Positions 35,501 through 44,529 of a stretch of DNA of 64,000 bases are shown in pieces. Below the pieces are notes generated by a model. That model was not told the DNA's origin, searched no databases, and saw only the letters and a list, made by a program, of their open reading frames with translations. Source of the stretch: Diploptera punctata (lineage: Eukaryota; Arthropoda; Insecta; Blattodea; Blaberidae); assembly GCA_030220185.1 (NCBI GenBank), contig JASPKZ010004202.1, forward strand, positions 1,554,001 through 1,618,000. The letters are read 5' to 3'. Numbering within the stretch: the first letter of the stretch is position 1; the number at the start of each line of letters is the position of its first letter. The position numbers were made by a program, and so were the translations under genes.

Positions 35501-35843
35501 AAAACAAAAATGTATAATTTCCATTAGATTGGAGTTCCTCAGGTAGCACAGTTGGTAGAGCATTTGCATAGAAAGTGAAAGGTACTGGTATATAAATTAT
35601 ACAAGTCTGTACATTCAGATCTACAGAGGCAGGAAAATATGTTAATTATAGTAAGACATGGTTTCCACTTATTTTTTCCTTTTGCCTACCACCCCTTAAT
35701 TTAAAATTTGTTATAGATGTCAGATAAATAGAAATATGAATAAATTATTTATTTGTATTAATGTGAATATTTTGTTTAAAGGAGAACCACTAAAGAAAAA
35801 ACTGAAAGCAATGAAAGACATAGAAGAAGATACAACAGGATGA
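23559..35843 (+). CDS. Coiled-coil gene resembling the RacGAP1/CYK-4 N-terminus, six exons
   Basis: Exons: 23559-23652, 25961-26163, 27807-27941, 32398-32518, 34286-34327, 35782-35843. All junctions are GT/AG and phases agree (1, 0, 0, 1, 1). The start ATG lies 8 bases after an acceptor-like TTACAG, suggesting a 5'UTR intron. The protein is about 212 residues. Residues 1-100 (SLLEDFGELVKCSKNLM, EFLQFAIKQVECRVEGL, LEAKLSHVRRIFDNERRRRA) resemble the RacGAP1 N-terminal coiled coil, which in that family binds the kinesin MKLP1 to form centralspindlin. Residues from about 100 are Glu/Asp-rich (DLEKKDDANEEQEPDKEMGE) and end KKKLKAMKDIEEDTTG. The C1 and RhoGAP domains of real RacGAP1 (600+ residues) are absent. 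The stop at 35841-35843 sits in an acidic run that stays acidic in another frame to 35873, so an indel is possible. Alternatives: a truncated paralogue or another coiled-coil family. Introns are full of TEs. Confidence 0.5.
24486..24960 (-). pseudogene. PLE GIY-YIG fragment in intron 1
   Basis: The minus strand encodes NKTGIYQIDCKKIYIGKPKR, then AIAAHAWSEKCIIETKAKLL after a frameshift, ending near a WKFISQPAEGAG segment. It is arranged head-to-head with the next PLE fragment. Confidence 0.75.
25000..25440 (+). pseudogene. PLE GIY-YIG fragment, inverted partner
   Basis: The plus strand encodes the same segment (SGIYQIDCKDCEKIYIGKTK, AIAAHAWSEKQ, FIGQPAQGA) with frameshifts. Together with 24486-24960 it forms a large inverted repeat inside the intron. 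Confidence 0.7.
25590..25946. repeat. Fold-back pair of tRNA-like sequences abutting exon 2
   Basis: Minus tRNA-like 25624-25695 and plus tRNA-like 25850-25921 are inverted copies joined by an inner palindrome (25730-25830, TAATTCCCTAACCCC and complement). The right arm (TATTTTTCTTTTCAAATATAA) ends about 14 bases before the exon-2 acceptor and supplies its pyrimidine-rich stretch. Confidence 0.8.
26385..26590. ncRNA. Palindrome with two hammerhead-like cores
   Basis: Near-perfect inverted arms of about 95 bp. Minus core: CTGAAGA (26460-26466), extra A, stem II GGTA/TACC, GAA, stem III ACA/TGT around GC, then C (GUC cleavage triplet, 26434-26436). Plus core 26501-26533 is the same except for TTGAAGA. 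The minus copy has every invariant hammerhead base plus the one-base insertion before stem II. Confidence 0.65.
26655..26705 (-). ncRNA. Hammerhead-like motif
   Basis: The minus strand reads GCTGATGATGAT, a short stem II closing with GATC, then GAAACATGTTC. The core is CUGAUGA...GAAA; stem III is less clear than in other copies. Confidence 0.45.
26851..27750 (-). mobile_element. Internally deleted mariner-like transposon
   Basis: Terminal inverted repeats ACGAGGGTG (26853) and CACCCTCGTA (27741) flank about 0.9 kb. The minus strand encodes the DNA-binding half (KFFAKEGTKPSEILRRLHAQ, SKTQVYDWHKNI, VGISFGSVQAIISDEL). It then jumps, through a deletion of the central catalytic region, to HPPYSPDLSPCDYHLFGPLK with the last catalytic Asp. 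The first two catalytic Asp regions are missing. It lies in intron 2, antisense to the gene. Confidence 0.85.
28081..29270. mobile_element. R5 element copy B (inverted relative to copy A)
   Basis: Full-length reverse-complement match to 17042-18226, ends CTCTTACTAATAA and TTATTAGTAAGACC. A tRNA-like segment at about 28650-28722 (GGTAGTCTTGTGGTTAGAGC, GGTTTGATTCCC) is better preserved than in copy A. It lies in intron 3. Confidence 0.75.
29360..30330 (-). pseudogene. piggyBac transposase C-terminal remnant
   Basis: The minus strand reads MNGVDRADQYLSYYSILRKT and KVVLWLLNCALFIAFRVYK, the NGVDRADQ signature after the last catalytic Asp of piggyBac transposases. A Cys/His tail follows (YPSKTCLICSEHKKR, HKGECFQCYHTLNFY) like the C-terminal cysteine-rich domain. 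The two parts are out of frame and the catalytic core is degraded. Confidence 0.8.
30445..30880. mobile_element. TIR element, about 440 bp, long inverted ends
   Basis: AGGGTGTAACATAACTCAACG at the left and its complement at 30845-30880 begin inverted arms of about 130 bp (GGTCCGGAAATTGATAATTAC is repeated inverted near 30790). Non-autonomous, MITE-like. Confidence 0.75.
30891..31217. repeat. SINE-C-like element with 11-bp target duplication
   Basis: Flanked by TCCTGTATATT at 30880-30890 and 31218-31228. Landmarks: ATAGCATTTTCATGCTATG, GATGATGATGATAA, ATTTCGGGGACCGTTTGGGC, TTACAGGTGAGGAAAAACC and a reverse-oriented B-box-like GGGGATCGAACCTGGGCC. Other copies: 52320-52575, 57990-58215, 59011-59348. 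Confidence 0.85.
31560..32310. repeat. Inverted PLE 3'-end pair with hammerhead-like cores
   Basis: Left arm (minus) and right arm (plus) encode the PLE C-terminus (MNFDIPNEITLISK, SSEDGNNRTVDSRRISS). Each continues to CTGAGGA, extra T, stem II GAACAC/GTGTTT, GAA, stem III ACC/GGT around GC, then A (plus copy 32204-32239, minus core at 31696-31702). Both arms end at ATGAGGTGAGT. A tRNA-like sequence sits between the arms. Confidence 0.75.
31862..31934 (+). repeat. tRNA-like sequence between PLE arms
   Basis: GCCTCGGTAGCTCAGTTGG to CCCGGTCTAGGC, bounded by GAGAAAAATTTGCGTCTAGA and TCTAGGCGAAAATTTTTCTC, which are inverted repeats of each other. Anticodon-loop equivalent CCGGAAA. Confidence 0.8.
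32540..32680 (+). pseudogene. LINE (RNase H type) 3' tail
   Basis: SAKYWSARERMISLSSARH is the C-terminal signature seen at 19960-20000 (EKYWRARTLMASL). Heavily truncated, in intron 4. Confidence 0.6.
32697..33005. repeat. Two direct repeats of about 170 bp
   Basis: Blocks with TGTATCTATCTATGTAATGG (or a close variant), CACCCACTTA and GACTTGAAACTTTGTATAC occur at 32700-32825 and 32870-33000. Family unknown. Confidence 0.65.
33128..33431 (+). repeat. SINE-B with 15-bp target duplication
   Basis: Flanked by TACCAATGCGTAGTG (33113-33127) and TACCAATGCATAGTG (33432-33446). The body matches the copy at 18738-19034. Confidence 0.85.
33530..34030 (+). pseudogene. LINE-Y 3' part, open frame of 162 codons
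   Basis: An uninterrupted frame (33526-34014) encodes the C-terminal region after the RT fingers/palm: VAMYGSEVWTINKYYKNRL, KLKWLGHVLRMEDERWPKQL, RRKRGRPKLTWKENMKTVMQ and LWRFVTGRRQQL. It ends in a GATA-repeat tail. It is a 5'-truncated insertion and the first codons are not a true start. A possible target duplication is TGATATCAT/TGACATGAT. Confidence 0.8.
34860..35170 (-). pseudogene. PLE 3' end with hammerhead-like core
   Basis: The minus strand encodes the PLE C-terminal segment (LMNFETPANFGLI, RFISLPIEV) and then, at 34922-34966, CTGATGA, extra T, stem II GGAG/CTCC, GAA, stem III ACT/AGT around GC, then C. Every invariant hammerhead base is present. A 3-bp stem I (CTA/TAG) is visible. 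The CCTCATATCC end follows. Confidence 0.75.
34922..34966 (-). ncRNA. Hammerhead-ribozyme-like motif (best core)
   Basis: CUGAUGA 34955-34961, GAA 34938-34940, stem III ACTGCAGT 34930-34937, predicted cleavage after the C at 34929 (GUC). One unpaired U at 34954 between A9 and stem II is the only departure. Confidence 0.65.
35534..35590 (+). repeat. Partial tRNA-like sequence
   Basis: CTCAGGTAGCACAGTTGG and GAGCATTTGCATAGAAAG, broken off before the T-arm. Confidence 0.5.
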
Positions 35844-35934
35844 TGAAGATGAAGAAGTAGAACATGGGGAATGATTTGAATTGGTTACTATATTTCATAA
35901 ATTCCTATTGTTGTTAAGTATCCTCTTGAGATTG

Positions 35935-36545
35935 TTTATTTTTTATTTCACTCACCTCATACTTCATAACTCCTAGCAAGCATACCCAGGGTTTCATCAC
36001 ATCCTTTGTGACATTCTCAATGCTGTGTCACGTTCACAACTGACGTCCGGCTGCCTTCTATCCTGCAGACTGACCTCTGCGCCATTTATGGAATGAGGAA
36101 ATTATGGAAGAGTTGGATGTAGAACCCATTCTTCACCATATACAAAACTACCAGAACAACTGGAAAGCCCATCTTCAACGAATGCCGTCTCATAGAATTC
36201 CAAAAGCCATACTTCGTTACTCCCCCCAAGGCAAAAGATCGCTGGGACGTCCAAAAAAGTGCTGTATGGAAAATTCCTCTTTGAGACCGTAACAGGCCAC
36301 ACGGCCTAATACTTTCATGATGATGAGTTATTTTGTTACGTTGTTTCTTATTTTATCTCTTCTACAAATTCCAGCTACACCTCAAAAAATTCATTTCAAC
36401 AGAAGTAAATTTACTAATTGTTCTAGATTTTAATTCCCATTATTTATGTTTGAGTTGTGTATTTTCTTGATTTTTTGCAGACCGGTTTCAACTGTGCGAC
36501 ATTCTCAATGCTTCACAGTTGATCAAGAAATATGAGGTGAATCAA
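35935..36545. repeat. PLE mini-element arms around a LINE tail
   Basis: 35940-36090 (minus) matches the 3' end of the PLE copies at 49260-49400 (TCACCTCATACTTCATAA, CCAGGGTTTCATCACATC). 36090-36330 encodes a LINE C-terminus (HHIQNYQNNWKAHLQRM, QGKRSLGRPKK) ending CAGGCCACACGGCCTAATAC. 36470-36545 is an ATGAGGTGAATC end. Confidence 0.65.
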
Positions 36546-36749
36546 AATACACAAGTCCAACTCAAATATAATTAAAATAAACCTCATGGTGTTATTTCTA
36601 CTTACATTTAATTTAATATCCTATATTTCTGCACACTGTGTAGTTAAACTTGTTATTATATTAAACATGTCTGTTTTTGTAAGAAAACTCATATTCTGAT
36701 CCCATAAAACACCATTTAATTTTGATTTTGCAGATTTACCTTTATTTAC

Positions 36750-38163
36750 GAGGGTCATACTGAAAGTCGTGAGCAACCCATTGTCTTCTTCTTCTTCTTC
36801 CAAGTATTAGGCCAAGGCCTGTTATGATCCTATAGAATATTTTCCCTCCAGCGTTTCATAGGACGGCCCAGTGATACAACCCATTGTTAAAATTCAAATT
36901 TCAACAATGTAACAAAAACGACTGCAGGATCGTAATCTACAGACTTTATACCACAACATTGTCATTTTGTGGCGTCATAGCTTCTATCATGTGACCACAC
37001 ACAGTGTTTCCAAAATGGCAGACATCAATGTTTCGTTTTGACAGCGCGCTGTCATTGAATTCCTTGTTAAAGAGGAACAATCTGCTGTTGATATTCACCA
37101 AAGACTTCAATGTGCTTACGGAGATGCCTGCATGGGTGCCAGCAGTGTTAGGTGATGGTCGAAACATTTTAAAGATGGGAACATGAGTATCAAAGATGAA
37201 CCTCGTAGCGGTCGCCCACACTCTGCCTCCATGGATTGCAACAAGGAAAGAGTTGATGCGCTCATTAGAGACGACAGGCGTATCACAGTGAATAAAATCG
37301 CTACAAAACTTGCAGTAGACACAGTGCAGTGCAAGAAATGATTCACAGCTTAGGTTACCGAAAAGTTGGTGCCCGTTGGGTTCCACGTTTATTGAGTGAA
37401 GACCACAAACTTCAGAGAAGAACCATCACCCATAACCTTCTTGAGAGATTTCGAAATGAAGGTGATGATTTTTTGACAAGTATTGTGACAGGTGATGAAA
37501 GCTGGTTTCATCACTTCGAGCCTGAAACAAAACGCCAGAGTATGGAATGGCACCACTTGAATTTACCATCAAAGAAAAAAAGTGATGACAGTGCAATCTG
37601 TTGGGAATGTTGTGGGCAGCGTCTTCTGGGATGCGCAAGGTTGCATTCTGGTTGAATTTCTTGAACCTGGACAAACCATAAATGCTGCCCGCTATATCCA
37701 GACACTTGTGAAGCTCCGTCGTGCATTGCACGACAAACGCCCTACAAGGAAGATCATTCTGCAACACGATAACGCACGTCCTCACACTGCTCGTGCCACT
37801 GTGGAAAAGATCAGGACATTTGGATGGGAAACTCTTCCACATCCTCTCTATAGTCCCGATTTGGCACCCTCCGACTACCATCTTTTCAGTTCTGTGAAGG
37901 AGCTGATGAGAGGCCAACGCTATGAGACGCTGGAGGATATTCGGAAAGCAGTGCGTCAGTATCTTCGAGCAGCTGGAACAGACTTCTATCATAAGGGAAT
38001 TTTCAAGCTTGTAGAACGCTGGATAAAATGTTTGCAAAGAAATGGAGACTATGTTGAAAAGTAGCACAAAGGTCTGTAGATTAACATGGTGTACTTGGTT
38101 TGTCTAAAATAAATATTATGATTGTTTAAAAAAATGTTGTTCATGACTTTCAGTATGACCCTC
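36750..38163 (+). mobile_element. Mariner transposon, inactivated
   Basis: Inverted ends GAGGGTCATACTGAAAGTC (36750) and GACTTTCAGTATGACCCTC (38145-38163). The plus strand encodes a transposase from ATG 37015: helix-turn-helix region (FLVKEEQSAVDIHQRLQ, MSIKDEPRSGRPHS), catalytic VTGDESW, HDNARPHTA and YSPDLAPSDYHLF (mariner DD34D arrangement), C-terminus near 38064. In-frame stops at 37039 and 37153 and frameshifts near 37330 and 37570 destroy it. A 92-bp repeat is inserted at 36785-36876. Confidence 0.92.
36785..36876. repeat. R4 short repeat inserted in mariner, 11-bp target duplication
   Basis: Flanked by CAACCCATTGT at 36774-36784 and 36877-36887. Contains CCAAGTATTAGGCCAAGGCC and CAGCGTTTCATAGGACGGCC. 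A second copy is at 57744-57843. It is probably the 3' tail of a retroelement. Confidence 0.8.
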
Positions 38164-38437
38164 ACATCTGCACTAATTTTTGTCCCCAATTGTCACATGC
38201 TTTTATTTTTCCATGTCTGTCCTCTAAAACCTGATCTTTGATTCATCTCCTATTAATAATAATCCACAACAACTGTAATAGGACCTAAGGCCCAAGCCAT
38301 TTGATTGTTTCTTCCATTTTGCCCGCAATACAAATAAATTTGGGTGGCTATGCTGTTCAACCAATTAAGAAGCAGTAATAAAAAAAATTTTTTTCAGGAA
38401 TTTTATGATTTATTATTGTATTATAATTAATCTATAT

Positions 38438-38778
38438 CCCACGCCGTAGCTGAATGGTAAAGGCAGGAAGCCTTGGCGCAGAGCTATGAGACTAGCACTA
38501 GTTCGAGTCCCCATGGAGGAAGAAATTTTCTCATGGTATTTCGGCCAATATGGGACCGGTGCCCACCCAGCATCGTAAGGCATTTGGGTAACTACAATAA
38601 GTAGTGGTTCCAGGTTGAGAAAACCAGCTATAACGGCTGAGGAACTCGACATGCTGACCACATGTCACCCCTACACTGGCTCGATCGTCTACCTCTGTGA
38701 TTGACACATGTGGATGTGAGGGTAGCAGCCAGCAGTTAGGCTAAGGGCCTTCTAGGCCTGTAGCGCTATGGAATTACC
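38438..38778 (+). repeat. SINE-A, full-length, 16-bp target duplication
   Basis: A tRNA-like head (CACGCCGTAGCTGAATGG, AGTTCGAGTCCCC), body with TTTCGGCCAATATGGGACC, and tail GGGCCTTCTAGGCCTG. Flanked by TATAATTAATCTATAT (38422-38437) and TATAATTAATCCATAT (38779-38794). Second copy 40515-40866. Confidence 0.88.
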
Positions 38779-38879
38779 TATAATTAATCCATATGTTGGA
38801 AAAGATTATTGACACATTTCTAACCAAAATATTATGCATAGTTCATTAATTAAAATGTAAACAATTATCTAATTAAATT

Positions 38880-39073
38880 AATATTGAGAAAAGAACAGTT
38901 AAGTCTCGTAGACTGCGATGGGCAGGACATGTTGCACGTATGGGGAATGAAAGACTTGCATGGAAGCTTCTTGTAGGAAAGCCAGAGGGAAAACGCCCAG
39001 TTGGTAGACCAAGAATGAGGTGGGAGAATAACATTAACTATGATTTGAGGGAAGTAGATTATACAGGGATGAT
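38880..39073 (+). pseudogene. LINE-X C-terminal fragment
   Basis: RLRWAGHVARMGNERLAWKL, GKPEGKRPVGRPRMRWENN then INYDLREVDYTG, the upstream extension of the sequence amplified in the 129-bp array. It stops exactly at the WDR70 retrocopy 2 boundary. Confidence 0.8.
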
Positions 39074-39570
39074 TGTGGGATTTTGGAAGTATGGACAGAA
39101 CTTTCCAGAGTTCCAGAAGTCTACAACTTTGTAAAAGTACCCTAATAAAAGATCTTAAATTTTCAATGACTGGTGATTTAATTCCTATTGTGTCTGCAAT
39201 GTGTCATGATGAAAGTTAAAAATTAAATTGTACCTGTTGGTAGGTGCCGTCGTCCTCAACTTTGTTAAAATATTGTATATAAAATTAACTGGAGCACTTT
39301 TGGAAGTTATCTTCCATCTTCTGCGCATTCAGCTTCTGCTACTCGTTGTGTACGGTGATGTGTACTCATGCCAAAATTATCGATCCTGATGGTGTTGAAG
39401 TAGCAGAATGTGTAAATGGGAATAAATACATATTTGATAAAAGAAAAACAAAAGGCCACATGGCCCCATTAAATAGTGGATCATGGCATCCTTGATGCAA
39501 ACAATAGTTTTTGGCGTGCTCTGAAGATAGCACATGCAGAATATGGAATGTTGGAAAACCTCAACAACAT

Positions 39571-40052
39571 ATTGTTTTCAAATGCTGGGCCTTGGCACCG
39601 AAGCCATTAGCGTTCTTGCTCTCCAATATTTCTCTATGGTGGATCCAACAGGTAATACTTCACAAGTTTGTAGATGTTCTTCGTTCATTTCTTCGTCTTT
39701 GTTGCTTAGAGGACAATTTGGATTAGTGTAGATTCCTATTTTATGTAAGTGTTTGGTCAAATAGACATGTTCTGTAAGCAGTCTAAATTTTGCTACTGCA
39801 GTTTTACATGGAATTTCTGGAATAATATCTGGCTTCTTTACTAAAATATTCCATTTTCTGTCTTTGGCTTTATTACATAGGTCTTGGTTTTGTTTGATTT
39901 TATATTTGTTTTTAATTATTCTTTTTATGGATGTGAAAGGTAAGCTTTTAGTAGTATTCTGAATTAGATTGGAGCCTATAGTAATTGTTGGAGTGAAATA
40001 TGAATAGCCGTTACTTCTGCATCAAAATTTGTTGTGTGGTATCCTGCTGGTA
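39571..40052 (-). pseudogene. LINE (RNase H type) insertion in WDR70 retrocopy 2
   Basis: The minus strand encodes HKIGIYTNPNCPLSNKDEE and EKYWRARTLMASVPRPS, like 19800-20000. TCAACAACATA occurs on both sides (about 39558 and 40054). Confidence 0.75.
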
Positions 40053-40514
40053 CTTCAACAACATAAGACTATATTTAAAACAACACCACATAATGGAGCT
40101 AAAATTCCAACAGCATGTGCTTATAGCCATGATGGAAATGCCGTTGCATGCAGTTGCAGTGATGGTTCGATAAAAATGTGAGATTCTAGAAAGATGTTTA
40201 GTAAAACCACAATGCTTCTCCAAGAAGCGCACAAACCTGGAACTGAAATTTCTTGTGTTACATTCTCTCATTTGGGAAGCCTTCTGGGAACATGAGGTGA
40301 CAGTACATAAAATTATGGGATTTAAGATCATTTAAAAACCCAATACACAAATTTGAGAAACTATTCTGTCGATACCCTACTACCAACTGCACTTTTAGTC
40401 CAGATGACAGCATGATTTTAACAGGGAAATCCTTACAGCGAGGAGAGACAATAGGAACAATGTATTTTTTATATAAAACATATGAAATTAGAGTTACAGA
40501 CTCACATGTAATTA

Positions 40515-40866
40515 AAACGGTGTGTCCCGCGCCGTAGCCGAGCGGTTAAGGTAGGAAGCCTTGGTGCAGAGCTACGGGACTTGCGCTGGTTCGAGTCTCC
40601 ATGGGGGAAGAAATTTTCTCATGGTATTTCGGCCAGTATGGGACCGGTGCCCACCCAGCATCGTGAGGCATTTGGTTAGCTACAATGAGCAGCAGCTCCA
40701 GGTTGAGGAAACCAGCTATAACGGCTGGGGGACTCGACATGCTGACCACATGTCACCCCTAAACTGGCTGATGATCATCTACCTCTGTGATTGACACATG
40801 TGGATGTGAGGGGCCAGCAGCCAGCTGGTAGGCTAAGGGCCTCCTAAGCCTGTCGCGCCAGGAGAG
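40515..40866 (+). repeat. SINE-A copy 2
   Basis: Same head (CGCGCCGTAGCCGAGCGG), body and tail as the 38438 copy. It interrupts the WHPK codons of WDR70 retrocopy 2. The target duplication is not clear. Confidence 0.8.
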
Positions 40867-41164
40867 AGAGAGGCATCCTAAATTGAATCAGATTTTTGTT
40901 GGTTGTGGAAATGGTATCATCAAAGTATACTATGATAATATCCGAAGCATGTGTGGTGCAAAATTACGTATAGAAAAAGCTCCAAGGAAGTTAAAGTAGT
41001 AGCTCCAGATCAGATGTCAAGTTAAATGCTCTTCCTCTGTTCCGTCAGAATAAATCAGGAAGCAGATTGAGAAGGATAAACAGGACCCCGTCAAGTCTCC
41101 AGACCTGATTTACCGTTTTCATCTGGACAAGGGGGTCATGTGGCAACATCAGGAGGAACTGAAT

Positions 41165-41340
41165 TAATATTTTTAATACCTCAATTCATATCCTTTATTC
41201 TTCTAAACTGCAGTTTCGGAGCTATATCTCCATCATCAGTAGCCTCTCATCGATCGGTGTTATGTCGTTTCTTCAAGAAACAAATGTGGTTAGAATAGAA
41301 GATACTAGATATGGTGGAAACCCTAAAATTCGGAGTCAAA
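41165..41340 (-). pseudogene. PLE 3' end with hammerhead-like core
   Basis: Close copy of 34900-34990: minus CTGATGA (41233-41239), stem II GGAG/CTCC, GAA, stem III ACT/AGT around GC (41207-41214), then T instead of C. Confidence 0.65.
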
Positions 41341-41880
41341 AGCTCAATTCTGGAAATGTGTGCTGTTATGCATTACAGGGACTCTTGACATCCCAATTCC
41401 TTTAAAAAAAATGTTAAACTGAAAATATATAAAATTATTATTCTACCAGTTATATTATGTGGATGCAAAACATGGATTCTTACTTTAAGGGAGAAAAGGA
41501 GATTACGAGTAATTGAGAATAAAGTTTTATGTAAATTTTTGGACCAAAGAGAGATGAACAAACAGATGAATGGAGAAGACTACATAACAGTCAACTACAT
41601 GGTCTTTATAAGAAGCCAGATTTATAAGAACAGTTAAGTCTCGTAGATTGCGATGGGCAGGACATGTGGCACAAATGGGGAATGAAGACGTGCATGGAAG
41701 CATCTTGTTGGAAAACCAGAGGGAAAATGCCCAGTTGATAGACCAAGAATGAGGTGGGAGAATAACATTAACTATGATTTGATGGAATAATTGGGAAAAC
41801 AATCTCAGGATAGGAATGTATGGAGGGATTATGTCCTTGAGGCCGTGAACCTACGGGTTCGATAGTGCTAGTGAGTTAGT
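41340..41880 (+). pseudogene. LINE-X 3' part
   Basis: Broken frames with LTSQFL, VILCGCKTWILTLREKRRLR, VIENKVLCKFL, RLRWAGHVAQMGNEDVHGSI and GRPRMRWENNINYDL, ending in the CGATAGTGCTAGTGAG 3' terminus. Degenerate. Confidence 0.75.
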
Positions 41881-42759
41881 TAGTTAGGGTATCGAACTGA
41901 AATGAATTCTATGACATTTTTTTGTAGAAAAGGGAACGATGTGTAATTGATTAAATATTGGTGCGTTATCGCTGACTAGTGCATGGGTTATCACCGGTTT
42001 CGTACGTTAATTGTATGGTTACTCTATGATAAAAAATTAGAAAAATCTTCGTGATTTATATTTTATACAATAGCTGTTTTTTCGAAATAATGTATTTATA
42101 AAGTGATAATGTACATTATATTTCGAATTGAAGATTTTAGTAATCATTCACATATACATTTTTGAAATAAATCTGACTCGAACGCTCGAATCACGATCCT
42201 TCAATGCATAACACAGAGTAAACGAGATGTATATTATTTCATGACCACTCAAAAAAGGTATGTATAAGCTGCTACTATTTAAAACAGTAAGCAAAATATA
42301 AAAGTACGTTATGTTTATATAGGAATTGGAAACTATAATAAATAAAATGACCTGTATTTATGAAAATTGTATTGTAACTTATGTTTCTTCTTGATTTTGA
42401 AAAAAAAAATACATACGTGTCATATTCAGCAAGTACACACGTAGATAAAAGCTCTTAAAATATCCATATGTTCCAAAAATTATAAATAATTGAGCAATTT
42501 TTAAATTTAGGAGCTTAATAAGAACCTTGAAGTAAGATTTTTTTACACCACACGAGTTTTGTTTTCTCGTGAAAGTAGGTTATTTTTTAGAACATTTGAC
42601 GTCTTGTTGATATTCATGATTGAAAGTCTTGCAACATAATTCTAGAGAAGTCTAAAAAATGAATTATTTAGAAATAATTTGCCAACATTTTAGTTCATTG
42701 ACTATCAAAATATTACAAAGGGAATAAAGAAGGTGACCTAACTTTAGATTAACTTCCTC
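41881..42759. other. AT-rich intergenic DNA, nothing recognised
   Basis: No coding or repeat homology seen within the window. Confidence 0.5.
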
Positions 42760-43560
42760 TTGATTTTCCATACTATATTCTTATAATACTGTTGTTCTTC
42801 ATACTTCTTCCATCATTACTAACATTTTGTACTATTTTAAACGTTTTGTAACGATACTTATATACATATTTTTTTACAATTATTAAGTATTTATCTATGT
42901 ATACAATTATTTCTTGTACATTCTGCAGAATCATTATGCACATGCGCAAACACTTAAAGAAATGGCTGAGGTTCACTGTTTTCCTCACATGATTTTCCAT
43001 ACAACATCCTTATGCTACTGTTGAACCATACACTTTTAAACACATTTTGTACTATTTTAAACCATTTTGGAACCATTTTATAAACATTTCTTATGATTTC
43101 TAAATATTGAATATATTTATATAATTACACGAATATTGTAAATTGAATTCTACAGATGCGCAAATGCTTAATGTAACATCCACTAGATGGCTCTCAAATC
43201 GATGTTACCAACATTTGCAAATATTTCCAAACCATATTTCAGGAAATTAACTTCATTTTGTTAGATTTTGATGGGACAAGTTAGTATACATAAAATTTGG
43301 GGTTGTTATAGTTTATTAAATAATATGCATGTAATTTGTTTTGTTAGGTTAGGAAGTGGGAAGTTAGTTTACGTCAATTTTTTTAGCATTTGGAAATTTT
43401 ATTCCGAAAGTTGGTAATGCCGACTTTAAAGCCATCTACTGGAAGCTATATTAACCATTATAACAACTCACGCATGCACACTGTGATTCTGTAGAACTTA
43501 GAAGAATTCATGTGAGGAAAAGAGTACACTTTATCCAAAGAAACTTTCACTAAATGGCAG
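42760..43560. repeat. R1-related repeat, diverged
   Basis: Shares with 9698-12089 the blocks ATGTAACATCCACTAGATGG, GTTAGGTTAGGAA, GGGAAGTTAGTTTACGT and GAACTTAGAAGAATTC. The terminal inverted repeat is only partly preserved. Confidence 0.65.
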
Positions 43561-43599
43561 AGATTTCTGTGTAATCAAAGTGACGAACATTCGAAAATA

Positions 43600-44400
43600 T
43601 ATTTTAATAAATGGATGGTAACTGACTTCATTTTGTTAGGTTCTGATGGGACAATTTAGTGTATATCAGGTTATGTTATTAAATAATATGCATGTAATTT
43701 ATTTTGTTTGAATAGGAAGGGAGAAGTTGGTGTATGAATTTTTTGTAGGACTTGACAGATATGTGGTTCCATCTAGCGATAACTATAAACTTTTGTTCAT
43801 GTGCACTGTTATTCTTTAGGACTTTGAAAACACATTGTGGAAGTTAAACTAAACTTTTTTCTAAGAGAGCTTTAATGGGGGATATTTTTTATCTCTGGCC
43901 AGGTCAAAATCGTGATATAACCTATATCCTTTTTATATTTGTCTACCATTAATTTTCATTTGTCATAATACTTAATATTTTTGGAAAAACTGCCCTTAAA
44001 CTAGTGTGGTATATTTTCAAAGTCCTATAGAACAACAGTGTGCATGCGCCAGAGTTTATAGAGCCAGCGATAACCCACAATCAAATCATATCGATTATCA
44101 TCCTCAATTACTATCAGTCGTTATGAAATTTAAATGACCAATATTTGCAATAAATCCCTAAATCTATGTTAAAAAAATATATTAGTAATATTAAAATTAC
44201 CAAACGTTTATTAAAAATGGGTGTACACCTATCACTCCCTAATGCTGATCCAACCAGCGATAGAAAAATCATAGACTAAGTAATATACTCTGTGGAGAAA
44301 ATAGCCGTTAGCATCACAATATTATCTAACAGTGTCATAATTTGTGATTTGCATATTTAAAAAAAATACTTTGAAATTGTCTAATAATGTTATAAAAATT
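43600..44400. other. AT-rich DNA with R1 scraps upstream of the coiled-coil gene
   Basis: 43620-43740 resembles R1 (TGATGGGACAATTTAGTG, ATAGGAAGGGAGAAG). No promoter could be assigned. Confidence 0.4.
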
Positions 44401-44529
44401 GTTTGAAAAAGTTTAAAATATTAAATAATGTTAGTAAATACAGAAGAAGAGCTATAGTTTACAACAATATAATTGAAAAATCAAGTGCTAGTAGAAGTGC
44501 AGTTGAGCCATTTTTTTTTTTCAGTAAAA

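Larger units (their letters stand above)
39074..41160 (+). pseudogene. WDR70: WDR70-like retrocopy 2, multiply interrupted
   Basis: Colinear with 8115-9250 of retrocopy 1 but starting mid-protein (WDFGSMD region) and stopping before the C-terminus. Pieces: 39074-39220, 39360-39570, 40053-40514 and 40868-41160. Between them are an unrecognised segment, a minus-strand LINE insertion (39571-40052, host duplication TCAACAACATA) and a SINE-A (40515-40866). Stops and frameshifts abound. At 39436-39460 it keeps the frame that retrocopy 1 lost. Confidence 0.88.

Noticed and set aside
37426..38067. 213-codon minus-strand ORF
   Set aside because: Shadow of the mariner transposase on the plus strand.
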